In this document: piece after piece, positions 35,435 through 43,961 of the stretch
Numbering within the stretch: position 1 is the stretch's first letter
Layout: each line of letters opens with the position of its first letter
NCBI RefSeq assembly: GCF_009455635.1
Contig: NZ_QPER01000001.1
Location: 1,488,001 to 1,552,000, forward strand
Length of the DNA: 64,000 bases
Source of the DNA: Paraburkholderia agricolaris
GTDB lineage: Bacteria > Pseudomonadota > Gammaproteobacteria > Burkholderiales > Burkholderiaceae
Direction of reading: 5' to 3'
Notes under the pieces: generated by a model
What the model saw: the letters and a program-made list of their open reading frames with translations, nothing else
Database searches by the model: none
What the model was told of the DNA's origin: nothing
Made by a program: the position numbers and the translations under genes

Positions 35435-36014
35435 ATTCTTAAAACGCTCCTCGGAATGACGAACGTGAACATCGCGTGAAATGAGGGCGATTCGAAAGGC
35501 GTCATCGCCCTTGTTTATTGCGCGTAATAAAGCACCGCGAATAACGTATTTTCTGTCATTCGTTTTCGTGCTCTGAAAAGTGGCTGCGCGTTGAATCGCC
35601 GGTCTCATGCCCTGATGTTCATGGAGATTGAATGTTGGGCGATGAACGACGGGATTGTCCGGTGCGGGCGGGAAGCGGCGGAATAAGCCAATTCCTAATT
35701 GAATCAAAAATCAGTAATTATTGTGGATTTAATTCTGATGAATTTATTGTTAATTGAGTGAATTAAGGAATGATCCTTTTTTGTCTTGGCGTAGACCCTG
35801 GTTAATTAAGAAAAAATAATCCTCGTCTGTTAAATCTGAAACTATCGGGAGCGCGTCAAGGCGTGCACCGTTAGCCAATGGACGAACTCGTGTTCAAGTC
35901 CTGTGTTTCTTCCTCATCCGTTACCCGCAGTCACCCGCATCCACCTGCATCCACATCAACCGCTGGTCACGGCAATCGTTCTACAATGTCGGCTGTTCTC
36001 CGAAGTGAGTTTTC
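35435..36014. other. AT-rich divergent promoter region, adhesin / beta-propeller
   Basis: 580 bases without a gene. From about 35690 to 35835 the DNA is visibly AT-rich, against GC-rich flanks. ATTCCTAATT (35691-35700) and AATTAAGGAAT (35761-35771) form an imperfect inverted repeat, and several AATTAAT-like runs lie between. Such DNA often binds H-NS-type silencers and bends near adhesin promoters. The last 80 bases before 36015 return to normal composition. Confidence 0.6.
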
Positions 36015-37034
36015 ATGCGTAAATTTTTTCTTCCCGGCTTGACTGCCACGTTCGCCGCGGGTGCGGCCGTGGTTGCCGCCGCAGGCTTTTTTTCTCCGGC
36101 GGCCCACGCCAACAACGTGATCGTGCTCAATTCCGGCGAAGCCACGCTGAGCCTGATCGACGAGACAACCCATCAGGTCGTCGGCACCGTGCCGACGGGC
36201 AAGGAACCGCATCACCTGATGGCCACGCCGGACAATTCGTCGCTGATCGTCGCGAATTCGGTGTCGAACAATCTGATGTTCGTCGATCCGAAGTCGGGCA
36301 AGGTGCAGCGCTGGGTCGAGAACATCGAGGATCCGTATCAGATCGGCTTTTCGCCCGACCGCAAGTGGCTCGTTACCACCGGGCTGCGTCTCGATCGCCT
36401 CGACATCTATCACTACGACAACGCGAAGAACCAGATGACGCTGGCGTCGCGGCTGCCGCTCGCGGTCATGCCGAGCCACATGGCGTTCACCAACGACAGT
36501 AAAACGGTATTCGTCACGCTGCAGGTGTCGGGCGAACTGGCCGCGATCGATCTGGCCACGCAAACCGTCAAGTGGAAAATGAAGGTCGGCAAGGTGCCGG
36601 CCGGCCTGTGGATGACACCGGGTGAGAAGTACCTGCTGGTCGGCATGACCGGCGCCGATTACGTCGCGGTGGTCGACTGGCGTAACCAGAAGGTCGTCAA
36701 GACGATCCAGACCGGCAAGGGCGCGCATAACTTCCGCTCGCTGGCCGACGGCAGGCACGTGGCGGTGTCGAACCGCGTCGCGAGCACGATCAGCATCATC
36801 GACGAGGACACGCTCACCAACGTCGGCGACATTACCGGTCTGATGCCGGGCCCGGACGACATGGAACTATCCGCCGACAAACGCTATCTGTGGGTGACGT
36901 TCCGTTTCGCGAAGCACGTTGGCATCATCGACCTGACTACGCGTAAGCTGATCCAGACGATTGCCGTCGGCCGTTCGCCGCACGGCATCTATTTCTTCAA
37001 TCGCGCGCCGGTGACGGCGCCGAACGGCGCGTAA
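36015..37034 (+). CDS. exported YncE-like beta-propeller protein
   Basis: 339 residues. Signal peptide to about residue 32 (AAAGFFSPAAHA). The mature protein consists of propeller blades of the YncE/cytochrome d1-like type: NNVIVLNSGEATLSLIDETTHQVVGTVPTGKEPHHLMATPDN, then repeated phrases such as GKVPAGLWMTPGEKYLLVG and GRSPHGIYF. Such proteins often bind a ligand or DNA or accompany periplasmic redox systems. No heme motif is present. It precedes the desaturase-like gene by 42 bases and is probably co-transcribed with it. Confidence 0.85.
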   Translation: MRKFFLPGLTATFAAGAAVVAAAGFFSPAAHANNVIVLNSGEATLSLIDETTHQVVGTVPTGKEPHHLMATPDNSSLIVANSVSNNLMFVDPKSGKVQRWVENIEDPYQIGFSPDRKWLVTTGLRLDRLDIYHYDNAKNQMTLASRLPLAVMPSHMAFTNDSKTVFVTLQVSGELAAIDLATQTVKWKMKVGKVPAGLWMTPGEKYLLVGMTGADYVAVVDWRNQKVVKTIQTGKGAHNFRSLADGRHVAVSNRVASTISIIDEDTLTNVGDITGLMPGPDDMELSADKRYLWVTFRFAKHVGIIDLTTRKLIQTIAVGRSPHGIYFFNRAPVTAPNGA

Positions 37035-37076
37035 CGCGGGATCAGCCGCCACGAATGAAGTAACCAGGCCAGCACC

Positions 37077-38075
37077 ATGTTCCAACTGATTTTTTCGTCT
37101 CTCGACAGTTTCGTCTCGGCCTTGCAGACGCTGCTGTACGTCGACGTGGTGCAGCCGCTGCTGTTCCGTTTCGATCTGATGGATTACGACGAGGACACTT
37201 ACGACAGCCTGTATTGGGTGATCGTCGGCGTGCTCGAAGTGCTGGCGATGTACGCGGTGCTGCGCCCGCTCGAGGCGCTGCGCCCGGTCGAGCAGTGGGA
37301 GAACCGCAAGGCGGTGCGGGTCGACGTGATCTACACCTGGATCGCCAAGCTCGGCATTCTCAACCTGTTCTTCTTCTTCGCGCTGCAACCGCTCTTCGAC
37401 AACGTGCAGGCCTGGCTGCGGCTGCACGACATCGCGAACGTCAATTTCGACAATCTGTGGCCAGGCGTCACCACGCAGCCGCTCGTCACCTTCGTGATGT
37501 ACCTGCTGGTGCTCGATTTCGCCGGTTACTGGTATCACCGCTGGCAACATCGGATCGGTGTGTGGTGGGAGCTGCACGCGGTGCATCACAGCCAGCAGCA
37601 GATGTCGCTGTGGACCGACGACCGTAACCACTTGCTCGACGATCTCTTGCAGGCGTCGTTTTTCGCGACGATCGCGCTGGTGATCGGCGTGCCGCCGTCG
37701 CAATTTGTCGTGCTGGTGGCGATCACCAACCTCGCGCAGAGCGTGCAGCACGCGAATATCCGTCTGTACTTCGGCTGGCTTGGCGAGCGCCTGCTGGTCA
37801 GTCCGACCTTCCATCGCCGGCATCACGCGATCGGCTATGGTCACGAAGGGCTCAGGTACGGCTGCAACTTCGGCGTGCTGTTCCCGTGGTGGGACATGAT
37901 GTTCCGCAGCGTGTCGTGGAGCCGTGAAATGGAGCCGACCGGCATTCGCGATCAACTCGAAGGGCGCCGTTATGGCAACGGTTTCTGGGCGCAACACTGG
38001 CTTGCTTTTGTGCGCATCGCCGGGCGGCTTTCGGCGAAACGGCGTGCCAAAGGCAACGACGCCGCCGCAGTCTGA
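37077..38075 (+). CDS. sterol desaturase / fatty acid hydroxylase-family membrane protein
   Basis: 332 residues with several membrane helices. The three histidine clusters of the di-iron family are present: HRWQHR, HAVHHS and HRRHH, plus SVQHANIRL. Bacterial members hydroxylate or desaturate lipids such as hopanoids or carotenoid-like compounds. The actual lipid here is unknown. The gene directly follows the beta-propeller gene on the same strand. Confidence 0.88.
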   Translation: MFQLIFSSLDSFVSALQTLLYVDVVQPLLFRFDLMDYDEDTYDSLYWVIVGVLEVLAMYAVLRPLEALRPVEQWENRKAVRVDVIYTWIAKLGILNLFFFFALQPLFDNVQAWLRLHDIANVNFDNLWPGVTTQPLVTFVMYLLVLDFAGYWYHRWQHRIGVWWELHAVHHSQQQMSLWTDDRNHLLDDLLQASFFATIALVIGVPPSQFVVLVAITNLAQSVQHANIRLYFGWLGERLLVSPTFHRRHHAIGYGHEGLRYGCNFGVLFPWWDMMFRSVSWSREMEPTGIRDQLEGRRYGNGFWAQHWLAFVRIAGRLSAKRRAKGNDAAAV

Positions 38076-38353
38076 ACATTCTTCCGCCCGCTGCTGCCTG
38101 CTTCTGCCGGGTTCTTCCGCTTCCTCCTGCTTGCCCCTGCTTCTTGTCGCGCGGCCGGTTTCCCCGGCGGCGCGCCACGTGGTTTATCCTGTGCACGTTC
38201 GCGCGTGCGTTCCGTGGTTCGCTTCCGGGCTTCTTGCTGGGCCAGTTGCCGGATCTGTTTCTGGTCCGCACTCCGGTCCACGTCCCGGTCCGTATCCCGG
38301 TTCGTTTCGCTATTTTCTTTGTTCCATGGTTTCGTTCACCGGCACTGGCTCGC

Positions 38354-39181
38354 ATGAATGATTTGTTGCGCTCGTTCGGACGCGCGCTCACCAACGCGCT
38401 CCACCCGCGCATGCTCTGGCTGACCTTCATGCCGTTTCTCGCGGCAACGGTCGGGTGGGGCGTGATTCTGTGGTTTTCCTGGCAGTCGCTGATCGGCGCG
38501 ACCCGTTCGTGGCTCGACACCTGGTCGCTCACGGCCACGCTTTATCGGCTCTTCGACTGGCTCGGTTTTTCGGCGTTGCACGCGGCCGTTGCGCCTTTCA
38601 TTGTGATCGCGGTGGCGATTCCGCTAATCGTCGTCAGCGTGTTGCTGCTGATCGCTACGCTGTCGATGCCGGCGGTGGTCCGCTTTCTGTCGGCACGGCA
38701 ATTCGCGAGCCTTGAAATGCGTCACGGCGGAACGTGGTACGGTAGCCTCGGTCAGGCGTTGTGGACCACGCTGGTGTGTCTGGTGCTGCTGATCGTCACG
38801 CTGCCGCTCTGGCTGGTGCCACCGTTTTTTGCGCTGATTCCGCCGCTGCTGTGGGGCTGGCTGACCTATCGCGTGATGAGCTACGACGCGCTCGCGCTGC
38901 ATGCGACGCGCGACGAACGGCGTGCACTGGTACGGCGCTTCCGGCTGCCGCTGCTGCTGATCGGCATCGCCAGCGGCCTGCTGGGTTCGCTGCCGACGCT
39001 GCTATGGGCCTCGTCGGTTTGGCTGATCGTGCTGTTCCCGGTGATCACCGCGGTGACGATCTGGATCTACGCGTTCATCCTCGTGTTTTCGGCATTGTGG
39101 TTCAGTCACTACTGTCTGCGCGCGCTTCAACGCATGCGCGCGGAAGAGCACGGCGCGCGGCACGCGCCGGTTCCTTACTGA
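38354..39181 (+). CDS. EI24/CysZ-like inner-membrane protein
   Basis: 275 residues from the ATG at 38354. The frame is open upstream but that part is low-complexity and unlikely to be coded. About six membrane helices; FGRALTNALHPRMLWLTFMPFLAATVGW and LIPPLLWGWLTYRVMSYDALA fit the EI24 family, which includes the sulfate transporter CysZ. Whether this one carries sulfate is unknown. Nineteen bases separate it from the CinA-like gene. Confidence 0.8.
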   Translation: MNDLLRSFGRALTNALHPRMLWLTFMPFLAATVGWGVILWFSWQSLIGATRSWLDTWSLTATLYRLFDWLGFSALHAAVAPFIVIAVAIPLIVVSVLLLIATLSMPAVVRFLSARQFASLEMRHGGTWYGSLGQALWTTLVCLVLLIVTLPLWLVPPFFALIPPLLWGWLTYRVMSYDALALHATRDERRALVRRFRLPLLLIGIASGLLGSLPTLLWASSVWLIVLFPVITAVTIWIYAFILVFSALWFSHYCLRALQRMRAEEHGARHAPVPY

Positions 39182-39200
39182 TTAAATGAAAGAGGCGGCA

Positions 39201-40031
39201 ATGGCATTTGGCGTCATCATCATCGGCGATGAAATCCTGTCGGGCAGGCGTATCGACAAGCATTTGCCGAAGGTCATCGAATTGCTGGGCGCGCGTGGGC
39301 TCTCGCTCGGCTGGGCGGAGTACATCGGCGACGATCCGGAGCGCATCACCGCGACGCTGCGGCGCACGTTTGCATCGGGCGACATCGTGTTTTCAACGGG
39401 CGGCATCGGCGCCACCCCGGACGACCACACGCGTCAATGCGCGGCGGCGGCGTTAGGCGTGCCGCTCACCCTGCATCCGGAAGCCGCGAAGCTGATTCAG
39501 GAGCGCATCCGCGACATGCATCCGGCGAACTCGGCTACACCGCTGGATCTGGAAACGCCGGAGAACCGGCATCGTCTGAACATGGGCACGTTTCCGCAGA
39601 GCGCGTCCATCATTCCGAACGGCTACAACAAGATTCCGGGCTTCTCGATCAAGGAGCATTACTTCGTGCCGGGCTTCCCCGTGATGGCGTGGCCGATGAT
39701 CGAGTGGGTGCTGGATACCCAGTATGCACATCTGCATCACGCGATGCCGCACGCGGAAAAGTCGCTGCTGGTGTTCGAGCTGCCGGAGTCGCGCCTCACG
39801 CCGTTGATGGAAAAGATCGAACGTGACTTTCCGGGCGTGCGGGTGTTCAGTCTGCCGAGCGTCGGCGATGCGGAGCGCGGCGGCGTGTATGCGCGGCATC
39901 ACATCGATCTGGGCGTGAAGGGCGAGCCCGAAGCGGTGGCGGCGGCGTTCGTCAAGCTGCGCGAGGGCGTGCACCTGCTGGGCGGCGATATTGTCGAGCC
40001 GGAAGCGGCTGCGGGTAAGGCGCAGGGCTGA
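39201..40031 (+). CDS. CinA N-terminal-domain (molybdopterin-binding) protein
   Basis: 276 residues from the ATG at 39201, which has GAGG 5 bases upstream; 39186 is an alternative. FGVIIIGDEILSGRRIDKHL and FSTGGIGATPDDHTRQC are the MoaB/Mog-like fold of the competence/damage-inducible CinA family. The C-terminal nicotinamide-mononucleotide deamidase domain of full-length CinA is absent, so this is the short form common in this genus. A separate pncC-like gene would be expected elsewhere. Confidence 0.88.
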   Translation: MAFGVIIIGDEILSGRRIDKHLPKVIELLGARGLSLGWAEYIGDDPERITATLRRTFASGDIVFSTGGIGATPDDHTRQCAAAALGVPLTLHPEAAKLIQERIRDMHPANSATPLDLETPENRHRLNMGTFPQSASIIPNGYNKIPGFSIKEHYFVPGFPVMAWPMIEWVLDTQYAHLHHAMPHAEKSLLVFELPESRLTPLMEKIERDFPGVRVFSLPSVGDAERGGVYARHHIDLGVKGEPEAVAAAFVKLREGVHLLGGDIVEPEAAAGKAQG

Positions 40032-40183
40032 GCTGCAGCCGGTTCGCCGCCTACACCGAAGGTAGTCCGGGCGCGTTCGCGCCCATTCCTCATCGGGCTA
40101 AACTGATAAGACTCCATGCATCATCGGCCTGTCACATGCAGCGCCGACGATGCGTCTAATTGTCCCGCCGGTCGCCCGTACGA

Positions 40184-40591
40184 TCAGGCGCCGATCCAGG
40201 GCAAACCGCGAAAACACCAGCCCGATACCGTCTTCCGATGCCCCTGGCCGTCCTTGTCGCCTTCGAAGCCTTCCAGCAGGTCGTACGCCTTCGCATAGCC
40301 CGCCTGGGTGGCGGCGATGGCGGCGAGCTTGGAGCGCGCGGCGCTGCGGCACAAAAACAGCACGGGCGTGTCGGGCGAGGCTGCCTGGCTCAGTTGCTGA
40401 AGGAATTCCTGGTTCGGCACGGCGCCCGGATAGCGTGTCCATTCAACATGCGCGTATTGCCCGTCGCCGATAACCGGCCGGCCGACCCAATCGAGTTCGG
40501 CACGGGTGCGCACGTCGATGAGACGCGTGCGCGGATCGAGTTGCAGCAGTTCGAACGCCTCGGCAGGCGACACCGCGCCCGCATAGGGCAA
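40184..40591 (-). CDS. rhodanese-domain protein (uninterrupted part)
   Basis: 135 residues from a TTG at 40591. A complete rhodanese fold is present: LIDVRTRAELDWVGRP, HVEWTRYPG and the active-site loop LFLCRSAARSKLAAI with the catalytic Cys, then CFRGLPW. Rhodanese domains transfer sulfur from a Cys persulfide. The natural N-terminus (MSTLEQLYAQAE from the ATG at 40649) is in another frame because of a six-A run at 40610-40615. The TTG start has no ribosome site, so I suspect the annotated short form is the remnant of a 154-residue gene, either truly shifted or read through by slippage. Confidence 0.75.
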   Translation of the reverse strand: MPYAGAVSPAEAFELLQLDPRTRLIDVRTRAELDWVGRPVIGDGQYAHVEWTRYPGAVPNQEFLQQLSQAASPDTPVLFLCRSAARSKLAAIAATQAGYAKAYDLLEGFEGDKDGQGHRKTVSGWCFRGLPWIGA

Positions 40592-40649
40592 CTGGTTCTC
40601 GGTGCGGCGTTTTTTCCGCCTGGGCGTACAACTGTTCGAGCGTGCTCAT
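40592..40649 (-). pseudogene. out-of-frame N-terminus of the rhodanese gene
   Basis: From the ATG at 40649 the frame reads MSTLEQLYAQAEK and then departs after GAA AAA AC. Dropping one A restores KRRTENQLPYAG, which joins seamlessly to the rhodanese domain. The homopolymer lies at 40610-40615 (T on the plus strand). Confidence 0.65.
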
Positions 40650-40762
40650 GAGCGCAAACCTCCTTCGGACCAAATGACCATTCTAGCGCGCGGCGTGTGG
40701 CGCGCATGCGGTTCGGATCCAGCATCCGGACTGTCCGAGGCGAATGAGCAAACGCCCCGTTG

Positions 40763-40788
40763 TGGTGCATACTTCCGGAAATGCACCA
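40763..40788. promoter_or_regulatory. outward-facing GGTGCA dyad upstream of glnA
   Basis: TGGTGCAT, ten-base spacer, ATGCACCA: a perfect inverted repeat made of the same half-sites as NtrC boxes but in the opposite arrangement. It lies 35 bases upstream of the canonical NtrC site and may be an auxiliary enhancer site. Confidence 0.5.
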
Positions 40789-40822
40789 AGATAAAGATGC
40801 TGCTCGTTGCTTATTTAGCTGA

Positions 40823-40839
40823 TGCACTAGTTCGGTGCA
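40823..40839 (+). promoter_or_regulatory. NtrC-binding site of glnA
   Basis: TGCACTAGTTCGGTGCA matches TGCACC-N5-GGTGCA at 11 of 12 specified bases. It sits about 100 bases upstream of the sigma-54 promoter, the usual enhancer distance, and the ntrC gene itself is just downstream. Confidence 0.8.
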
Positions 40840-40937
40840 TTTCATGGGCTAAAGATTTCATGACTGCATGTTGTTCGGTGCGTCTATTCCCTGCAAACGC
40901 GCGCGCCGTGCGGTTTTGCGCCGGGTTGGCGCATACA

Positions 40938-40953
40938 TGGCACAGAAGCTGCT
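40938..40953 (+). promoter_or_regulatory. sigma-54 promoter of glnA
   Basis: TGGCACAGAAGCTGCT has the -24 TGGCAC and the -12 GC at exact spacing. Transcription should start near 40964, giving a leader of about 125 bases. An overlapping poorer match starts at 40927 (TGGCGC, then TGGCA). Confidence 0.8.
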
Positions 40954-41088
40954 TTATTGGTGCCGATCGATTTATTCCAGCGGGCTTTTATGTTCATCCT
41001 CAACGATCCAGGGGTGGACGCGCCGGGATGGGTCAGCTAGATTGGGCGGCGGCTGAATCCGCCGAATTCGTTAATCAGGAGATAGGTT

Positions 41089-42504
41089 ATGAGTAAATCC
41101 GTGGCCGACGTCGTTCAACTCGTCAAAGACGAAGACGTCAAGTTTGTCGACTTCCGTTTCACCGACACGCGCGGCAAAGAGCAACACGTTTCGGTGCCGG
41201 TGTCGGCATTCGATGAAGACAAGTTCGAAAGCGGCCATGCGTTTGACGGTTCGTCGATTGCCGGCTGGAAGGGCATCGAAGCCTCGGACATGTTGCTGAT
41301 CCCGGACGCGAACACCGCCTTTATCGACCCGTTCTACGAAGAGTCGACCCTCGTGTTGACCTGCGACGTCGTCGAACCGGCTGACGGCAAGGGCTACGAA
41401 CGCGACCCGCGTTCGCTGGCAAAGCGCGCTGAAGCGTATCTGAAGAGCACCGGCCTCGGCGACACGGCCTTCTTCGGTCCGGAACCGGAATTCTTCATTT
41501 TCGACTCGGTCCAGTGGAACACGGATCAGTCGGGCTGCTTCATCAAGATCGGTTCGGAAGAAGCACCGTGGTCGTCGGCCAAGGAATTCGAAGGCGGCAA
41601 CACCGGCCACCGTCCGGGCACGAAGGGCGGCTACTTCCCGGTCGCTCCGGTCGACACGTTCCAGGACATCCGTTCGGAAATGTGCCTGCTGCTCGAACAG
41701 ATCGGCATCCCGGTCGAAGTGCACCACCACGAAGTCGCGGGTCAAGGCCAGAACGAAATCGGCACGAAGTTCTCGACGCTGGTGCAACGCGCTGACTGGC
41801 TGCAGCAAATGAAGTACATCATCCACAACGTCGCGCACACGTACGGCAAGACGGCTACGTTCATGCCGAAGCCGGTGGTTGGCGATAACGGTTCGGGCAT
41901 GCACGTTCACCAGTCGATCTGGAAAGACGGCCAGAACCTGTTCGCAGGCAACGGTTACGCAGGTCTGTCGGAATTCGCGCTGTTCTACATCGGCGGCATC
42001 ATCAAGCATGCTCGCGCGCTGAACGCGATCACGAACCCGGGTACGAACTCGTACAAGCGTCTCGTGCCGCACTTCGAAGCACCGGTGAAGCTGGCTTACT
42101 CGGCTCGCAACCGTTCGGCATCGATCCGCATTCCGCACGTGTCGAACCCGAAGGGCCGCCGTATCGAAACGCGTTTCCCGGATCCGCTGGCGAATCCGTA
42201 CCTGTGCTTCTCCGCGCTGATGATGGCGGGTCTGGACGGCGTGCAGAACAAGATTCACCCGGGCGAAGCTGCCGACAAGAACCTGTACGACCTGCCGCCG
42301 GAAGAGGATGCAAAGATCCCGACCGTGTGCGCCGGCCTCGACCAGGCGCTCGACGCACTCGACGCGGACCGCGAATTCCTGACGCGCGGTGGCGTGTTCA
42401 CGGATTCGATGCTCGACGCGTACATCGAACTGAAGACGGGCGAGCTGCAACGCTATCGTCAGTCGGTGCACCCGATCGAATTCGAAATGTACTACTCGCT
42501 GTAA
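41089..42504 (+). CDS. glnA: type I glutamine synthetase
   Basis: 471 residues, the normal length of GSI-beta. [61 protein letters not shown] and [17 protein letters not shown] are diagnostic. [10 protein letters not shown] contains the Tyr that GlnE adenylylates, so the enzyme is under the normal covalent control. It makes glutamine from glutamate, ammonia and ATP. CAGGAGATA precedes the ATG. Sigma-54/NtrC control is readable upstream, and ntrB and ntrC follow after a terminator. Confidence 0.98.
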   Translation: MSKSVADVVQLVKDEDVKFVDFRFTDTRGKEQHVSVPVSAFDEDKFESGHAFDGSSIAGWKGIEASDMLLIPDANTAFIDPFYEESTLVLTCDVVEPADGKGYERDPRSLAKRAEAYLKSTGLGDTAFFGPEPEFFIFDSVQWNTDQSGCFIKIGSEEAPWSSAKEFEGGNTGHRPGTKGGYFPVAPVDTFQDIRSEMCLLLEQIGIPVEVHHHEVAGQGQNEIGTKFSTLVQRADWLQQMKYIIHNVAHTYGKTATFMPKPVVGDNGSGMHVHQSIWKDGQNLFAGNGYAGLSEFALFYIGGIIKHARALNAITNPGTNSYKRLVPHFEAPVKLAYSARNRSASIRIPHVSNPKGRRIETRFPDPLANPYLCFSALMMAGLDGVQNKIHPGEAADKNLYDLPPEEDAKIPTVCAGLDQALDALDADREFLTRGGVFTDSMLDAYIELKTGELQRYRQSVHPIEFEMYYSL

Positions 42505-42569
42505 GCGGCAATGGCGCTTCGCCCTTCAAACGGCGAAGCGTTTTGCCCGACGCTCGCGATCGGTCACGA

Positions 42570-42595
42570 AGGGACGGCGGCGCCGTCCCTTTTTT
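42570..42595 (+). terminator. intrinsic terminator of glnA
   Basis: AGGGACGGC, loop GGC, GCCGTCCCT, then TTTTTT. It separates glnA from ntrB, so ntrBC is expressed by read-through or from its own promoter in the next 110 bases. Confidence 0.9.
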
Positions 42596-42705
42596 GTTGG
42601 ACCCGAAGGCGTCTGCTTATGACGTGCGCGGCGTAGAAGCAATCGAAGCAGGGCAATAAGCGGTACACCTGATTTATCACCATCTCCTATCGGCCAGACT
42701 GCAAG

Positions 42706-43848
42706 ATGGTTCTGAAGAATCTGATGAAGGCAAGGAAAGGGCACGAGCAGACGCTGTCGGAGGACGCTCAGCTAGTGAGCTCCGGTTTGCTGCCGGGCTT
42801 CGAGGCATTGCCCACGGTCGTGCTGGTGCTCGAAAAGCGCACGCTGCGCGTGGTGTTTGCGAACCCATCGGCAGAATCGATGCTCGAGTTGTCGCGTAGG
42901 CAACTGACGCAGATGGCGTGGCAGGACATCTTCTCGAATGCCAGCGAACTGGTCGAGACCATCTCCGCGATTGCTGCCAACCGTTTTCACGCGACCCATC
43001 TGGACGCCATACTCGAGCGCCCGGGCCATGAGCCGCTGCATGTGCATGCGGTCGTCGGTTTTCTGGAAAGCGCGCAAGACTACGTGCTGCTCGAACTGTT
43101 CGAGAACGAGCGGCATTTACGCTCTGATCGTGAGGAGCGCATCAATGACCTCACGGCAGTCAACAAACAACTGATCAGGAATCTCGCGCACGAGATCAAG
43201 AATCCGCTCGGCGGGATTCGCGGCGCGGCGCAACTGCTCGAGTTCGAACTTGGTGAGCGTGAGCGCGACGAGTTGCGCGAGTACACGCAGGTCATCATCA
43301 AGGAATCGGACCGGCTGCAAACTCTGGTCGATCGCTTGCTGGAGCCGCACCGTCATCCGCATATCGTCGGCGACGTGAATATTCACGAGGTATGTGAGCG
43401 CGTGCGCCAGGTGATTCTCGCGGAGTTTCCGCGCGGTCTCACGATCGAACGCGATTACGACGTGAGCGTGCCGGACCTGCGTGGCGACAAGGAGCAACTG
43501 ATTCAGGCGCTGCTGAATATCGTGCGCAATGCGGCTGAAGCATTGCGTGAACGCATTTCGCAAGGCGACGCGCGCATCGAATTGCGCACGCGTATTGCAC
43601 GCAAGATCACTGTGTCGAAACGCTTATGTAAGCTGGCACTGGACTTGCATATCACTGACAACGGACCTGGCATTCCCGAGGAAATCCGTGACCGCATTTT
43701 CTACCCGCTCGTTTCGGGGCGCGAGGACGGTAGCGGTCTTGGCCTGACGCTCGCGCAGACCTTCGTGCAACAACACGACGGACTGATCGAAGTGGAAAGC
43801 CGGCCGGGCCATACCGAGTTTCAGATTCTGCTGCCGCTCGACTGCTAA
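42706..43848 (+). CDS. glnL: nitrogen regulation sensor kinase NtrB
   Basis: 380 residues without membrane helices, as expected for NtrB. A PAS domain (about 32-135) is followed by the H-box NLAHEIKNPLGGIRGAAQLL with phospho-His162, the N-box IVRNAAEAL, DNGPGIP and GSGLGLTLAQTF. Its activity is set by PII protein according to glutamine and 2-oxoglutarate. It phosphorylates NtrC, encoded 113 bases downstream. An ATG at 42724 is an alternative start. Confidence 0.95.
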   Translation: MVLKNLMKARKGHEQTLSEDAQLVSSGLLPGFEALPTVVLVLEKRTLRVVFANPSAESMLELSRRQLTQMAWQDIFSNASELVETISAIAANRFHATHLDAILERPGHEPLHVHAVVGFLESAQDYVLLELFENERHLRSDREERINDLTAVNKQLIRNLAHEIKNPLGGIRGAAQLLEFELGERERDELREYTQVIIKESDRLQTLVDRLLEPHRHPHIVGDVNIHEVCERVRQVILAEFPRGLTIERDYDVSVPDLRGDKEQLIQALLNIVRNAAEALRERISQGDARIELRTRIARKITVSKRLCKLALDLHITDNGPGIPEEIRDRIFYPLVSGREDGSGLGLTLAQTFVQQHDGLIEVESRPGHTEFQILLPLDC

Positions 43849-43961
43849 CACCACAGACCCAGTGAGAAAACGCCGGGCCGCCCCAAGTTTTCTCGCCCCC
43901 TCGGGGGCCTGGCGCAAAGCGACAGGTTTGGGGGCTCCTTCAAGACTTCTGACCGACCTAT

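Larger units (their letters stand above)
40650..41088. other. 439-base regulatory region of glnA
   Basis: No gene. Left to right it holds the rhodanese start side, a GGTGCA dyad, an NtrC site, a sigma-54 promoter and the glnA leader ending in CAGGAGATAGGTT before the ATG. Confidence 0.8.

Noticed and set aside
40927..40942. A second sigma-54 promoter overlapping the glnA one (TGGCGC, TGGCA)
   Set aside because: Spacing fits, but both elements are further from consensus than the match at 40938-40953.
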